From Pseudoxanthomonas dokdonensis (lineage in GTDB: Bacteria; Pseudomonadota; Gammaproteobacteria; Xanthomonadales; Xanthomonadaceae): 64,000 nt of DNA. Position 1 is the stretch's first letter, and each line of letters starts with the position of its first letter. Location of the stretch: the NCBI RefSeq assembly GCF_001431405.1, contig NZ_LDJL01000005.1:124001-188000 (forward strand), in the 5' to 3' direction. The notes below the pieces were generated by a model. The model did no database searches and was not told the origin of the DNA. It worked only from the letters and a program-made list of their open reading frames with translations. The position numbers and the translations under genes were made by a program. Of the stretch, positions 42,553 through 50,925 are shown in pieces.

Positions 42553-43830
42553 ATGCGCATCGCGGTCATCGGTTCGGGTATCGCCGGCTTGTCCTGTGCA
42601 TGGTGGCTGGACAGTGAGCACGAGGTCACCCTGTTCGAAGCCAACGATTACCTGGGCGGGCACACCCACACCCACGCGCTGCAGGTCGACGGCCAGGCGC
42701 TGGCGGTGGATACCGGCTTCATCGTCTTCAACCAGTCGCACTATCCGCTGCTGACCGCCCTGTTCGATGAACTGGGCGTGGCCAGCCAGCCGACCACCAT
42801 GGGTTTCTCGGTCCACAGCCAGCGCAGTGGCGTGGAGTACAACGCCAGCACTCTGGACGGCCTGTTCTGCCAGCGCCGCAACCTGCTGTCACCGCGCTTC
42901 TGGGGAATGCTGGCGGATCTGCGTCGTTTCTATCGTGACGCACCCTCGTTGCTGCGGGATGCGGATAGCCCGACCCTGGGCCAGTACCTGCAGGAGCAGC
43001 AGTTCGGTGACGCCTTCGTCGAAGAGCACCTGCTGCCGATGGCGTCGGCGCTGTGGTCTTCACCCACCGCGCAGGTCAGGGAATTCCCGGCACGCTATCT
43101 GGTCCAGTTCATGGCCAACCACCAGATGTTGCAGATGAGCGGACGCACGCCCTGGCGGGTGGTCAGCGGCGGCTCGGCACGCTATGTCGATGCGCTGCGC
43201 GCACGCTGGCGGGTACGCGAACGGCTGGAGTGCCCGGTCTACGGCATCGAGCGCCTGGCCTGGGGTGCGCGGGTGCGCAGTGCCGCCGGCATTGAGGGTT
43301 TCGACAAGGTGATCCTGGCCTGCCACAGCGATCAGGCGCTGCGCCTGCTGGAAGATGCCGACGCCAGCGAGCGCGCCGTGCTGGGCGCGATACGCTATCA
43401 GCCCAATGAGGTGGTGTTGCATACCGATGCCTCGCTGCTGCCACGCAACCGCAAGGCGTGGGCGGCGTGGAACGCGCACGTGCCGCGGGACCCGCGGGCG
43501 CCCTGCACGGTCAGCTACTGCATGAACCTGCTGCAGGGTCTGCCGGTCAGTACGCCGCTGGTGGTCACCCTCAACCGCAGCGAAGCGATCAACCCGGACA
43601 AAATCCTGCGCCGCTTGCAGTACGCCCATCCGGTGCACGATCACGCCGCCGTGCGCGCGCAACGCCGCTGGCGTGAAATCCAGGGACGCCGCCATACCTG
43701 GTTTGCTGGTGCTTACTGGGGCTGGGGTTTCCACGAGGACGGCATCCGCAGCGCCCGCAACGTGGTCGATGCATTACGCGAAACCCTGCCCGGCCTGCAG
43801 CCGGCACCGCCGCCGATGGTGCCGGCATGA
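42553..43830 (+). CDS. FAD-dependent amine-oxidase-like oxidoreductase
   Basis: A 425-residue flavoprotein. The N-terminal Rossmann motif is IAVIGSGIAGLSCAWWL with the following acidic residue in EVTLFEANDYLGGHTHTH. The C-terminal FAD segment is GAYWGWGFHEDGIRSARNV. It belongs to the group near protoporphyrinogen/amine oxidases that occurs in sigma-E/ChrR operons; in Rhodobacter sphaeroides a related flavoprotein takes part in converting methylated vaccenate to furan fatty acid. The stop overlaps the next ATG (ATGA). Substrate here is inferred from context only. Confidence 0.88.
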   Translation: MRIAVIGSGIAGLSCAWWLDSEHEVTLFEANDYLGGHTHTHALQVDGQALAVDTGFIVFNQSHYPLLTALFDELGVASQPTTMGFSVHSQRSGVEYNASTLDGLFCQRRNLLSPRFWGMLADLRRFYRDAPSLLRDADSPTLGQYLQEQQFGDAFVEEHLLPMASALWSSPTAQVREFPARYLVQFMANHQMLQMSGRTPWRVVSGGSARYVDALRARWRVRERLECPVYGIERLAWGARVRSAAGIEGFDKVILACHSDQALRLLEDADASERAVLGAIRYQPNEVVLHTDASLLPRNRKAWAAWNAHVPRDPRAPCTVSYCMNLLQGLPVSTPLVVTLNRSEAINPDKILRRLQYAHPVHDHAAVRAQRRWREIQGRRHTWFAGAYWGWGFHEDGIRSARNVVDALRETLPGLQPAPPPMVPA

Positions 43831-44594
43831 GCGCCAGTGCGATCTATTTCGGCAAGGTCTTGCACCGGCGCCACCATCCGCATGCGCATGCCTTCCGCTA
43901 TCCGGTCGCGCAACTACTGCTGGATCTGGATGAGCTTGAGCAGGTATTCGACAGGCGCTGGCTGTGGTCGATCAACCGGCCAAACCTAGCCGAGTTCCGT
44001 CGCAGCGACTATCTGGGCGATCCGGAGATCCCATTGGCCGACGCAGTGCGTGACCGCGCCGCCGCGGTAATGGGGCGACGTCCGACCGGACCGGTGCGGC
44101 TGCTGACCCATCTGCGCTACGCCGGCCATGTCTTCAATCCGGTCAGCTTCTACTACTGCTACCGCGCCGATGGACAGCAGCTGGATTGCATTGTCGCCGA
44201 GATCACCAATACGCCTTGGAAAGAACGCCATGCTTACGTGTTGCCAGTTGAAGATGGTGTTCGCCACGGCAACGGCTGGCGCTGGCAGTTCGACAAGTGC
44301 TTCCACGTCTCTCCATTCATGGCGATGGACTGCCGCTACGACTGGCGCCTGAATGCACCCGGCGAGAACCTGCGCGTACACATGCAGGTCTGGCGCGACG
44401 GCGTACGCCAGTTCGATGCGACTCAGCTGATGCAGCGCCGACCGCTGGACGCACGCGGGCTGGCGCGGGTGCTACTGCATTACCCGTTGATGACCACGCA
44501 GGTGGTCGCCGCCATTCACTGGCATGCATTGCGCCTGTGGCTGAAGCGCAATCCCGTGCACACCCACCCTGCCCTGGCCAAGGAGCAAAGATGA
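43827..44594 (+). CDS. DUF1365-domain protein
   Basis: A 255-residue protein of the DUF1365 family: HRRHHPHAHAFRYPVAQLLL at the start, SRPN-like INRPNLAEFRRSDYLGD, then LLTHLRYAGHVFNPVSFYYC and KCFHVSPFMAMDCRYDW. These segments are conserved in the family, which constantly accompanies the amine-oxidase-like flavoprotein and cyclopropane synthase genes, but its reaction is unknown. It overlaps the genes on both sides (ATGA before, ATGA with the cyclopropane synthase after). Confidence 0.92.
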   Translation: MSASAIYFGKVLHRRHHPHAHAFRYPVAQLLLDLDELEQVFDRRWLWSINRPNLAEFRRSDYLGDPEIPLADAVRDRAAAVMGRRPTGPVRLLTHLRYAGHVFNPVSFYYCYRADGQQLDCIVAEITNTPWKERHAYVLPVEDGVRHGNGWRWQFDKCFHVSPFMAMDCRYDWRLNAPGENLRVHMQVWRDGVRQFDATQLMQRRPLDARGLARVLLHYPLMTTQVVAAIHWHALRLWLKRNPVHTHPALAKEQR

Positions 44595-45838
44595 CCGAAA
44601 TGACGCCATCCCTGTCGCTACCCCACCCCGGCGCGCTCGATGCTTTCCTGCGTGGCCGATTGCTGGCACAGCTGGCGCCACTGCGTGCCGGATGCCTGCG
44701 CGTATGCGATGCGCTGGGTGAGGCCGTGCTGGGTGACCCGGCCGCCGCGACCGTGGTCAAGGTGACCATCACTGACCCGGCGTTCTATCGCAAGGTCGCC
44801 GCCCAGGGTAGCGTCGGCGCCGGCGAAGCCTATATCAACGGTGACTGGCGCTGCGACGATCTGGTCGCGCTGGTGCGGCTGCTGGTACGCAACCGCGACC
44901 TGCTGGATGGCATGGAACGCGGTCCGGCGCGGCTGGGCGGCTGGCTGCTGCGTGGCTGGAACCGGCTGCGCCGCAACAGCCGGCGTGGCAGCCGTCGCAA
45001 CATCGCCGCCCACTATGATCTCGGCAACGCGTTCTTCTCGCTGTTCCTGTCGCCGGACATGATGTATTCGTCGGCACTGTTCGCCAGCGAAGACGAAACG
45101 CTGGAACAGGCATCCACGCGCAAGCTCGATCGCATCTGCCAGCAACTGGACCTGCAGCCGGGTGATCGCGTGGTCGAGATCGGTACCGGCTGGGGCGGTT
45201 TTGCCCTGCATGCGGCACGCCATTACGGCTGCCACGTGACCACCACCACCATCTCGGCCGAGCAGCACGCACTGGCGCAGGCACGCGTCGAGCAGGCCGG
45301 GTTGAACCAGCGCGTCAGCGTGCTGATGCAGGATTACCGGGATCTGGATGGCCAGTTCGACAAACTGGTGTCGATCGAAATGATCGAAGCGATCGGCGCT
45401 GAATTCCTCGACACTTATTTCGCCACCCTGCAACGCCTGCTCAAGCCCGATGGCCTGGCCATGCTGCAGGCGATCACCATCGAGGACCATCGCTATCGGC
45501 AGGCCCTGCGCAGCGTCGATTACATCAAGCGCTTCGTATTCCCGGGCAGCTTCATCCCTTCGCTCAATGCGATCATGGCGGCCAAGACCCGGGCCAGCGA
45601 TCTGCAATTGATCGGCCAGCTGGACTTCGGCCAGTCGTATGCGCTGACCCTGCGTGCCTGGCGCCAGCGTTTCCTGGCCCAGCATGTGGCGGTGCGCGCA
45701 CAAGGTTTCGATGACCGCTTCGCGCGGTTGTGGGAGTTCTATCTGGCGTATTGCGAAGGCGGTTTCCTTGAACGCTCGATCGGCGTGTCGCAGTTGTTGC
45801 TGGCACGCCCCGGCCATCGACCGGCACTGGCGGGCTGA
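44591..45838 (+). CDS. cfa: Cyclopropane-fatty-acyl-phospholipid synthase family methyltransferase
   Basis: A 415-residue SAM-dependent enzyme. The C-terminal two thirds is the catalytic domain: AHYDLGNAFFSLFLSPDMMY, SAM-binding VVEIGTGWGGFALHAA, VSIEMIEAIGAEFLDTYF and IEDHRYRQALRSVDYIKRFV. The N-terminal region carries the acyl-binding module (YRKVAAQGSVGAGEAYINGD). By family it adds a methylene bridge or methyl group to the double bond of phospholipid acyl chains. ATG 44591 overlaps the DUF1365 stop and follows AAGGAG. A second methyltransferase follows in the operon. Confidence 0.93.
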   Translation: MTEMTPSLSLPHPGALDAFLRGRLLAQLAPLRAGCLRVCDALGEAVLGDPAAATVVKVTITDPAFYRKVAAQGSVGAGEAYINGDWRCDDLVALVRLLVRNRDLLDGMERGPARLGGWLLRGWNRLRRNSRRGSRRNIAAHYDLGNAFFSLFLSPDMMYSSALFASEDETLEQASTRKLDRICQQLDLQPGDRVVEIGTGWGGFALHAARHYGCHVTTTTISAEQHALAQARVEQAGLNQRVSVLMQDYRDLDGQFDKLVSIEMIEAIGAEFLDTYFATLQRLLKPDGLAMLQAITIEDHRYRQALRSVDYIKRFVFPGSFIPSLNAIMAAKTRASDLQLIGQLDFGQSYALTLRAWRQRFLAQHVAVRAQGFDDRFARLWEFYLAYCEGGFLERSIGVSQLLLARPGHRPALAG

Positions 45839-45839
45839 C

Positions 45840-46391
45840 ATGCACCGGTTCTGGATCAACCTGCTCGGCAACCAGTTGGTCTGGTTGTGCGCGGTAATTG
45901 GCGCCGGACGCGGCCTGCAATGGCCGGCATTGCTGGCCGCCGCGCTGTATATCGCCAGCCAGCTAGCCGGTGCGCCCAGGCCACGGGTCGAACTGCGGCT
46001 GTTGTGGCTGGCGTTGGCCTGCGGCGCGGTGGTCGATGGCGTCGCCGCCGGCAGCGGTCTTGTCGTCTATGCGGCAAGCGTGCCGGGGCCGTTGCCACCG
46101 CCATGGATCCTGGCGCTGTGGGCGGCATTCGCGATGACACTGACCACCTCGATGGCGTTCCTGCAGCGGCGTGCGTGGCTGGCCAGCCTGTTCGGTCTGC
46201 TGCTGGCGCCGCTGGCCTATCTGTCGGCGGCGCGCGGCTGGGATGCGGTGCAGTTCGCGGCACCGACATGGCGAGGAATACTGCTGCTTGGCATTGGTTG
46301 GGCGCTGGTACTGCCATTGCTGGCGGCCGCCGCGCGACGCTGGTCGCGCACGGCCCCGCCCGCACTCGACACAGCGGATGCACACCCATGA
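45840..46391 (+). CDS. DUF2878-family membrane protein
   Basis: A 183-residue protein with five or six membrane helices (FWINLLGNQLVWLCAVIGAG at the start; PPPWILALWAAFAMTLTTSM with the family Trp). DUF2878 proteins are unknown inner-membrane proteins typical of these sigma-E lipid operons. ATG 45840 lies one base after the cyclopropane synthase stop, and the stop overlaps the next start by four bases. Confidence 0.85.
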   Translation: MHRFWINLLGNQLVWLCAVIGAGRGLQWPALLAAALYIASQLAGAPRPRVELRLLWLALACGAVVDGVAAGSGLVVYAASVPGPLPPPWILALWAAFAMTLTTSMAFLQRRAWLASLFGLLLAPLAYLSAARGWDAVQFAAPTWRGILLLGIGWALVLPLLAAAARRWSRTAPPALDTADAHP

Positions 46392-47179
46392 TCGCGCTGG
46401 CCTGGGTTGCGTTGTATGCGCTGCTGTCGATGGCCTGGGGTTGGCACTGGCAGCAGCGTCATCAGAATATCGGCATCGTCGATGTGCTGTGGGCGGCAGG
46501 ACTGGGGGTGGCGGCGCTGTTGCTGGCCATCTTCGGCGAAGGCGCGGTGCTGCCGCGGGTCGCGCTGGCGCTGATGGCCGGCAGCTGGAGTACGCGCCTG
46601 GCCCTGCATCTGTGGCGACGGGTGAGCCATGAAGACGAAGATGGCCGTTACCAGTACCTGCGCCAGCACTGGCACGGCCATCAGGGAAAGATCTTCGCGT
46701 TCTTCCAGGCCCAGGCGCTGTTGATCGTGCTGTTCGCGCTGCCATTTGCCGCGGTTGCCGCCAATCCCGACGACGACGGCTGGGGCTGGCTGGTGGCAGC
46801 GATATTGGTATGGCTGGCCAGCGTGATCGGCGAAGCGGTCGCCGACCGCCAGCTGGCGCGCTTCCGCAACAACCCGGCCAATCGCGGCCGTACCTGTCGG
46901 ACCGGGTTATGGCGCTACTCGCGCCATCCCAATTACTTCTTTGAATGGCTGCACTGGTTTACCTACGTGCTGCTGGCGGCGGGGTCGCCGTGGTGGTGGC
47001 TGGCGTGGAGCGGCCCGCTGCTGATGTACCTGTTCCTGCGCTACCTCAGTGGCGTGCCCTACACCGAAAAACAGGCCCTGCGCAGCCGCGGCGAGGATTA
47101 TCGGCGCTACCAGCGCAGCACCTCGATGTTGTTCCCGTGGTTTCCACGCACACCTTCCGAACCAGGAGCTGATCCATGA
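46388..47179 (+). CDS. DUF1295-family membrane enzyme
   Basis: A 263-residue multi-helix protein of the DUF1295/steroid 5-alpha-reductase-like superfamily. Signature segments are QNIGIVDVLWAAGLG, SRHPNYFFEWLHWFTYVLLA with the R-H-P-N motif, and EDYRRYQRSTSMLFPW. Relatives are reductases or isoprenylcysteine-methyltransferase-like enzymes acting on membrane lipids. It is probably a lipid-modifying step of this operon. Both ends overlap neighbouring genes (ATGA), indicating tight coupling. Confidence 0.9.
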   Translation: MIALAWVALYALLSMAWGWHWQQRHQNIGIVDVLWAAGLGVAALLLAIFGEGAVLPRVALALMAGSWSTRLALHLWRRVSHEDEDGRYQYLRQHWHGHQGKIFAFFQAQALLIVLFALPFAAVAANPDDDGWGWLVAAILVWLASVIGEAVADRQLARFRNNPANRGRTCRTGLWRYSRHPNYFFEWLHWFTYVLLAAGSPWWWLAWSGPLLMYLFLRYLSGVPYTEKQALRSRGEDYRRYQRSTSMLFPWFPRTPSEPGADP

Positions 47180-48246
47180 GCACCGCAATCCCGACGACGG
47201 CCGTGCCGGCCACCGAACCCGGCCTGCTCGGCGCTGCCGAACGCGGCTGGATTCCCGATGCCGTGCTGCGCTGGGGTATCCGTCGCCTGTGTGCGCAGCG
47301 ATTGCGCGAAGAGTCCGACGGCGGCCTGGCCCGGCAGTCGCGGATCTTCAGCGAACGCATTGCCGAACTGGCCGGCAGTCCGCTGGCGTTGCACGTCGAT
47401 GCCGCCAATCGCCAGCATTACGAAGTACCGGCGGCGTTCTTCCAGGCCTGCCTGGGACCGCGGATGAAATACAGCAGCTGCTATTACCGCAGCGGCCACG
47501 AGACCCTGGCCGAGGCCGAACTGGCGATGCTTGAGTTGTACGCGCAGCGCGCCGAACTGGCCGACGGCCAGGACATCCTCGAGCTGGGGTGCGGCTGGGG
47601 TTCGCTGACGCTGTGGATGGCCGAGCGATTCCCGCGCGCCAACATCACCGCGGTGTCCAATTCCAGCAGCCAGCGCCAGCATATCCAGGCCCAGTGCCTG
47701 GCACGTGGTCTGGTCAACGTCCAGGTCATCACCCGCGACGTCAATCAGCTGGATCTGCCGGCGCAGGCCTTCGACCGCTGCGTGTCGGTGGAGATGTTCG
47801 AGCACATGCGCAACTACGGCCGCCTGCTGCGCAACATTGCCGGCTGGCTGCGCCCGCAAGGCGCGCTGTTCGTGCACATCTTTGCTCATCGCACGTTGAT
47901 GTATCCGTTCGACAGCGATGGCGAGGACAACTGGATGGGCCGGCACTTCTTCACCGGCGGACTGATGCCGGCCGCCGACACCCTGCTGCATTTCCAGCAC
48001 GACCTGCAGCTGCAGCAGCGCTGGCTGCTGGAAGGCAGCCACTACCAGCGCACCGCCAACCACTGGCTGGCCAACCAGGACCGCCAACGCGATCAGCTGA
48101 TGCCGGTCCTGCAGGCCACCTATGGCGATGCCGCCGATATCTGGTGGCAGCGTTGGCGCATGTTCTGGATGGCCTGCGCCGAACTGTTTGGTTACGACGA
48201 TGGCCAGCAGTGGCTGGTCGCCCATTACCTGTTCCGTCCACGCTGA
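47176..48246 (+). CDS. SAM-dependent methyltransferase, cyclopropane-synthase-like
   Basis: A 356-residue methyltransferase. The SAM motif is ILELGCGWGSLTLWMAERF. It is preceded by QHYEVPAAFFQACLGPRMKY and followed by VSVEMFEHMRNYGRLLRNIA and the family segment DNWMGRHFFTGGLMPAADTL. This last segment and the shorter N-terminus separate it from true cyclopropane synthases and place it with coclaurine-N-methyltransferase-like proteins common in sigma-E regulons. The presence of two different methyltransferases suggests a product more complex than a cyclopropane ring. ATG 47176 overlaps the DUF1295 stop. Confidence 0.9.
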   Translation: MSTAIPTTAVPATEPGLLGAAERGWIPDAVLRWGIRRLCAQRLREESDGGLARQSRIFSERIAELAGSPLALHVDAANRQHYEVPAAFFQACLGPRMKYSSCYYRSGHETLAEAELAMLELYAQRAELADGQDILELGCGWGSLTLWMAERFPRANITAVSNSSSQRQHIQAQCLARGLVNVQVITRDVNQLDLPAQAFDRCVSVEMFEHMRNYGRLLRNIAGWLRPQGALFVHIFAHRTLMYPFDSDGEDNWMGRHFFTGGLMPAADTLLHFQHDLQLQQRWLLEGSHYQRTANHWLANQDRQRDQLMPVLQATYGDAADIWWQRWRMFWMACAELFGYDDGQQWLVAHYLFRPR

Positions 48247-48256
48247 TGGAGGCCCC

Positions 48257-48790
48257 ATGCGCACTGTCCACCTGCTGTCCCTGCTCGCCCTGACCTTGCT
48301 CGCCAGCGCCTGCAGCAGCCACTCGACCCGCCCGCTGCCGCGTCCGCCGGCGGTCGATGTGCCACGCTTCATGGGCGACTGGTATGTCATCGCGCACATC
48401 CCGTCGTGGCCGGAACGCGAGGCTTACGACGCGCTGGAGTCCTACCGGCAACGCCCGGATGGCCGCATCCAGACCACCTTCAGCTATCGCAAGGGCAGCT
48501 TCGACGCCCCGCTCAAAACGATGCATCCGATTGGCCGGGTCGAGCAACAAGGCAACGGCGCGTTGTGGAGCATGCAGTTCGTCTGGCCGATCCAGGCCGA
48601 ATACGTGATTGCCTGGGTCGACGCGGACTATTCACAGACCATCGTCGGCCGCAGCAAGCGCGATTACGTCTGGTACATGGCGCGCACCCCGCAGGTCTCT
48701 GATGCCGATTACCAGCAGGCGGTCGAACGCATCGCCGCCCTCGGTTACGACATCCGCCAGCTGCGCAAGGTGCCGCAGTCGCCACGTTGA
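48257..48790 (+). CDS. blc: Outer-membrane lipocalin lipoprotein (Blc-like)
   Basis: A 177-residue lipocalin. The lipobox is LLASACSS. The lipocalin signature is RFMGDWYVIAHIP (G-x-W-Y), later segments are EAYDALESYRQRPDGRIQTT and YVIAWVDADYSQTIVGRSKR with the YVWYMARTP strand. Blc-type lipocalins bind fatty acids or lysophospholipids at the outer membrane. As last gene of the operon it probably traffics or scavenges the modified lipid. ATG 48257 has TGGAGG upstream, ten bases after the previous stop. Confidence 0.92.
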   Translation: MRTVHLLSLLALTLLASACSSHSTRPLPRPPAVDVPRFMGDWYVIAHIPSWPEREAYDALESYRQRPDGRIQTTFSYRKGSFDAPLKTMHPIGRVEQQGNGALWSMQFVWPIQAEYVIAWVDADYSQTIVGRSKRDYVWYMARTPQVSDADYQQAVERIAALGYDIRQLRKVPQSPR

Positions 48791-49029
48791 GCGAACTTTG
48801 CGGCCGCACCGCCGGCGGTCGCGCTTCCTCTTCTGTACAACGGCGGCGTCAGCAGGTCACAGTCACGGTTGCCTGGCGCGAGCCATCGACATCATCTCGT
48901 CGTTGCCGCGCCATGCACGGCCTGATTGCTGCTGCCATGCGCGCACATCGCAACAGCTGGCAGCTTCAGTTGGATGGAGGGCAGTAAGCCGTGAGTTAAC
49001 ATGCCGCCACTCAACTGACTGGAATATGC

Positions 49030-49518
49030 ATGCTCAATTATGCTCGCCTACCGCTTGCCGCCGCAGCCTGCCTGCTGCCGTTCTCGATGGCACTGGCGGC
49101 ATCGTCGACACCGGCTGCCTCCAACGCCCCGGGCAGCAGTTGCATAGGCGATGCATCCCAATGTCCGGCGTGGATGCCCTCACAGGCCGAGATGCGTTCC
49201 AGCATCGCGGACTATTTCTGCGAATTGGCCGACCAAGGACTCTTCCAGCCCAGGGTCAAGCAGCTGATCCGCGCCGAATCCTCACCATTGAACTGTGGCG
49301 CACTGCAACCGGAGCCCGGCTCCAATTTCGTCTGCGGCGGTGAAATGCGTTTCATCGGCAAGGGCGGCGAAATCCACCGCATCCAGTTCAGCCCCACACT
49401 CCGTCGCGAGCAGGACGGGCGCATTGCGTTCTATGTCGGTGATGACGAGCATGCCGAGCATCTCTGGCGGGTGCCTGCCCCGCGATCCAGCTCACCCACG
49501 TGCGCGCCGCATGGTTGA
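49030..49518 (+). CDS. Hypothetical secreted protein
   Basis: A 162-residue protein with a signal peptide (RLPLAAAACLLPFSMALAA). The mature part has five or six Cys (SSCIGDASQCPAW, DYFCELAD, LNCGAL, FVCGGEMRF, PTCAPHG), suggesting disulphides. No family is recognised. The end is odd: after EHLWRVPAP the sequence turns to a Ser/Pro tail, so the 3' end may be disturbed. It stands alone, with 239 bases before it that show nothing gene-like. Confidence 0.55.
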   Translation: MLNYARLPLAAAACLLPFSMALAASSTPAASNAPGSSCIGDASQCPAWMPSQAEMRSSIADYFCELADQGLFQPRVKQLIRAESSPLNCGALQPEPGSNFVCGGEMRFIGKGGEIHRIQFSPTLRREQDGRIAFYVGDDEHAEHLWRVPAPRSSSPTCAPHG

Positions 49519-49568
49519 ACACGGAATGTTGCCGGCGCAGTGAGGCGTAGATCTCTATGCGAATTGAT

Positions 49569-49702
49569 CAACATCCAGGGCGGCACTGCTGCAATTAGTC
49601 CGCGCGCACCTGCCCGGCGAGCCGGCCGAAGGGGTCCATAACCTGCACTACCACGTGTTCGAGCCGCGCAGCGTGCGGCTGCGCTGGAGCTACCGGTTCT
49701 GA
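49569..49702 (+). pseudogene. Possible TonB-dependent receptor C-terminal remnant
   Basis: Just before a TGA at 49700 one frame reads VFEPRSVRLRWSYRF, which looks like the last barrel strand of a TBDR with terminal Phe. The frame is closed upstream by a stop at 49565 and no start or plug exists. About 40 codons remain, so if real it is a decayed gene end. Confidence 0.35.
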
Positions 49703-49766
49703 CCACGCTGGCTGGCCGCGGCCTCTGCATCATCCGGATACGGAGGCCGTGAGCACGCCACCTGCG

Positions 49767-50780
49767 TCAACCGCGCGGTCCGCCCATCACCGGCAGCACC
49801 ACGCCATTGACGTAGGACGACATCACCGGCGAGGCCAGGAACACGTACGCCGGTGACAGTTCCTCCGGTTGCGCCGGCCGGCCCATGTCGCTGTCGGCGC
49901 CGAACCTGGCCACGTCCCTGGCCTTGCGGTCAGCGGGATTGAGCGGGGTCCATACCGGCCCCGGTGCCACTGCGTTGACCCGGATCCCGCGCGGCAGCAG
50001 CTGGCTGGCCAGCGATTTGGTGAAGGCGTGGATGGCGCCCTTGGTCGCCGAGTAATCCAGCAGTTCCTTGCTGCCGAACAGCGCCGTCTCCGAGCCGGTA
50101 TTGATGATGCAGTCGCCCTGCTCCAGGTGCGGCAGCACCGCGCGCGCCATGTGCAGGTAGCCGCCGATGTTGGTCAGCAGGGTTTCCTCGATCTGGTCAT
50201 CGTGCAGGTCTTCCAGCCGGGCGACGTGCTGCTGGAAGGCGGCGTTGTTGACCAGGATGTCGACGCCGCCGAACTGCTTGACGGTCTGCTTGACCGCGCG
50301 ATCGCAGAACGCCGAGTCGCGCACGTCGCCGGCGATCAGCAGGCAGCGCCCACCTTCCTTCTCGACCTGGGCGGCGGTCTGGCGGGCGTCTTCATCCTCA
50401 TCCAGATAGACGATGGCGACATCGGCGCCTTCGCGCGCGAACAGCACCGCCACCGCGCGGCCGATGCCCGAGTCGCCGCCAGTGATGATCGCGCGCCTGC
50501 CTTCCAGCTTGCCGCTGCCGGCATAGTCCGCGGCCAGGTAGCGCGGCGCCAGGTCCAGATCCTTTTCCTTGCCGGGCTTGGCCAGGTGCTGGGCCGACAT
50601 CGGTGGCTCGGGCTGCCTGCGGGCACCCGCCTGCACCGGCTTCTTCTTCGGCGGCGTCGGCTTGGCGGCCTTGGCGTTGGCGGTTCCAGCCTGGTCCTGC
50701 AGCTGCTTCTGGCGGGCGCTGGTGCGCTTGGCGGACGGCTTGCCGGCTGCCTTGGCCGGCGGTTTGCGCGTGGTTGCCAC
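49767..50780 (-). CDS. SDR-family oxidoreductase with basic N-terminal tail
   Basis: A 337-residue short-chain dehydrogenase of the YghA/YdaD group. The NAD(P)-binding motif is AIITGGDSGIGRAVA, followed by ILVNNAA, catalytic Ser in INTGSETALFG and Tyr/Lys in LDYSATKGAIH, and the C-terminal PVMGGPRG. The first 55 residues are extra: Lys-, Ala- and Pro-rich (KPPAKAAGKPSAKRT, KAAKPTPPKKKPVQ). YghA-like enzymes are general-stress proteins; the natural substrate is not known. It is divergent from the glucan synthase with 145 bases between. Confidence 0.92.
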   Translation of the reverse strand: MATTRKPPAKAAGKPSAKRTSARQKQLQDQAGTANAKAAKPTPPKKKPVQAGARRQPEPPMSAQHLAKPGKEKDLDLAPRYLAADYAGSGKLEGRRAIITGGDSGIGRAVAVLFAREGADVAIVYLDEDEDARQTAAQVEKEGGRCLLIAGDVRDSAFCDRAVKQTVKQFGGVDILVNNAAFQQHVARLEDLHDDQIEETLLTNIGGYLHMARAVLPHLEQGDCIINTGSETALFGSKELLDYSATKGAIHAFTKSLASQLLPRGIRVNAVAPGPVWTPLNPADRKARDVARFGADSDMGRPAQPEELSPAYVFLASPVMSSYVNGVVLPVMGGPRG

Positions 50781-50925
50781 GGAACGCTCCTTTACATGGG
50801 GAATGCAAGGATGCTGGTACAGATACGGTCATGAGCGGGTGAAGCATCGGGCCGGATTTCACCCGCCACTGGCACCGACAGTGCCATGATGCACTGCACC
50901 ACACCTCTACAGGACAGGATGGCGA

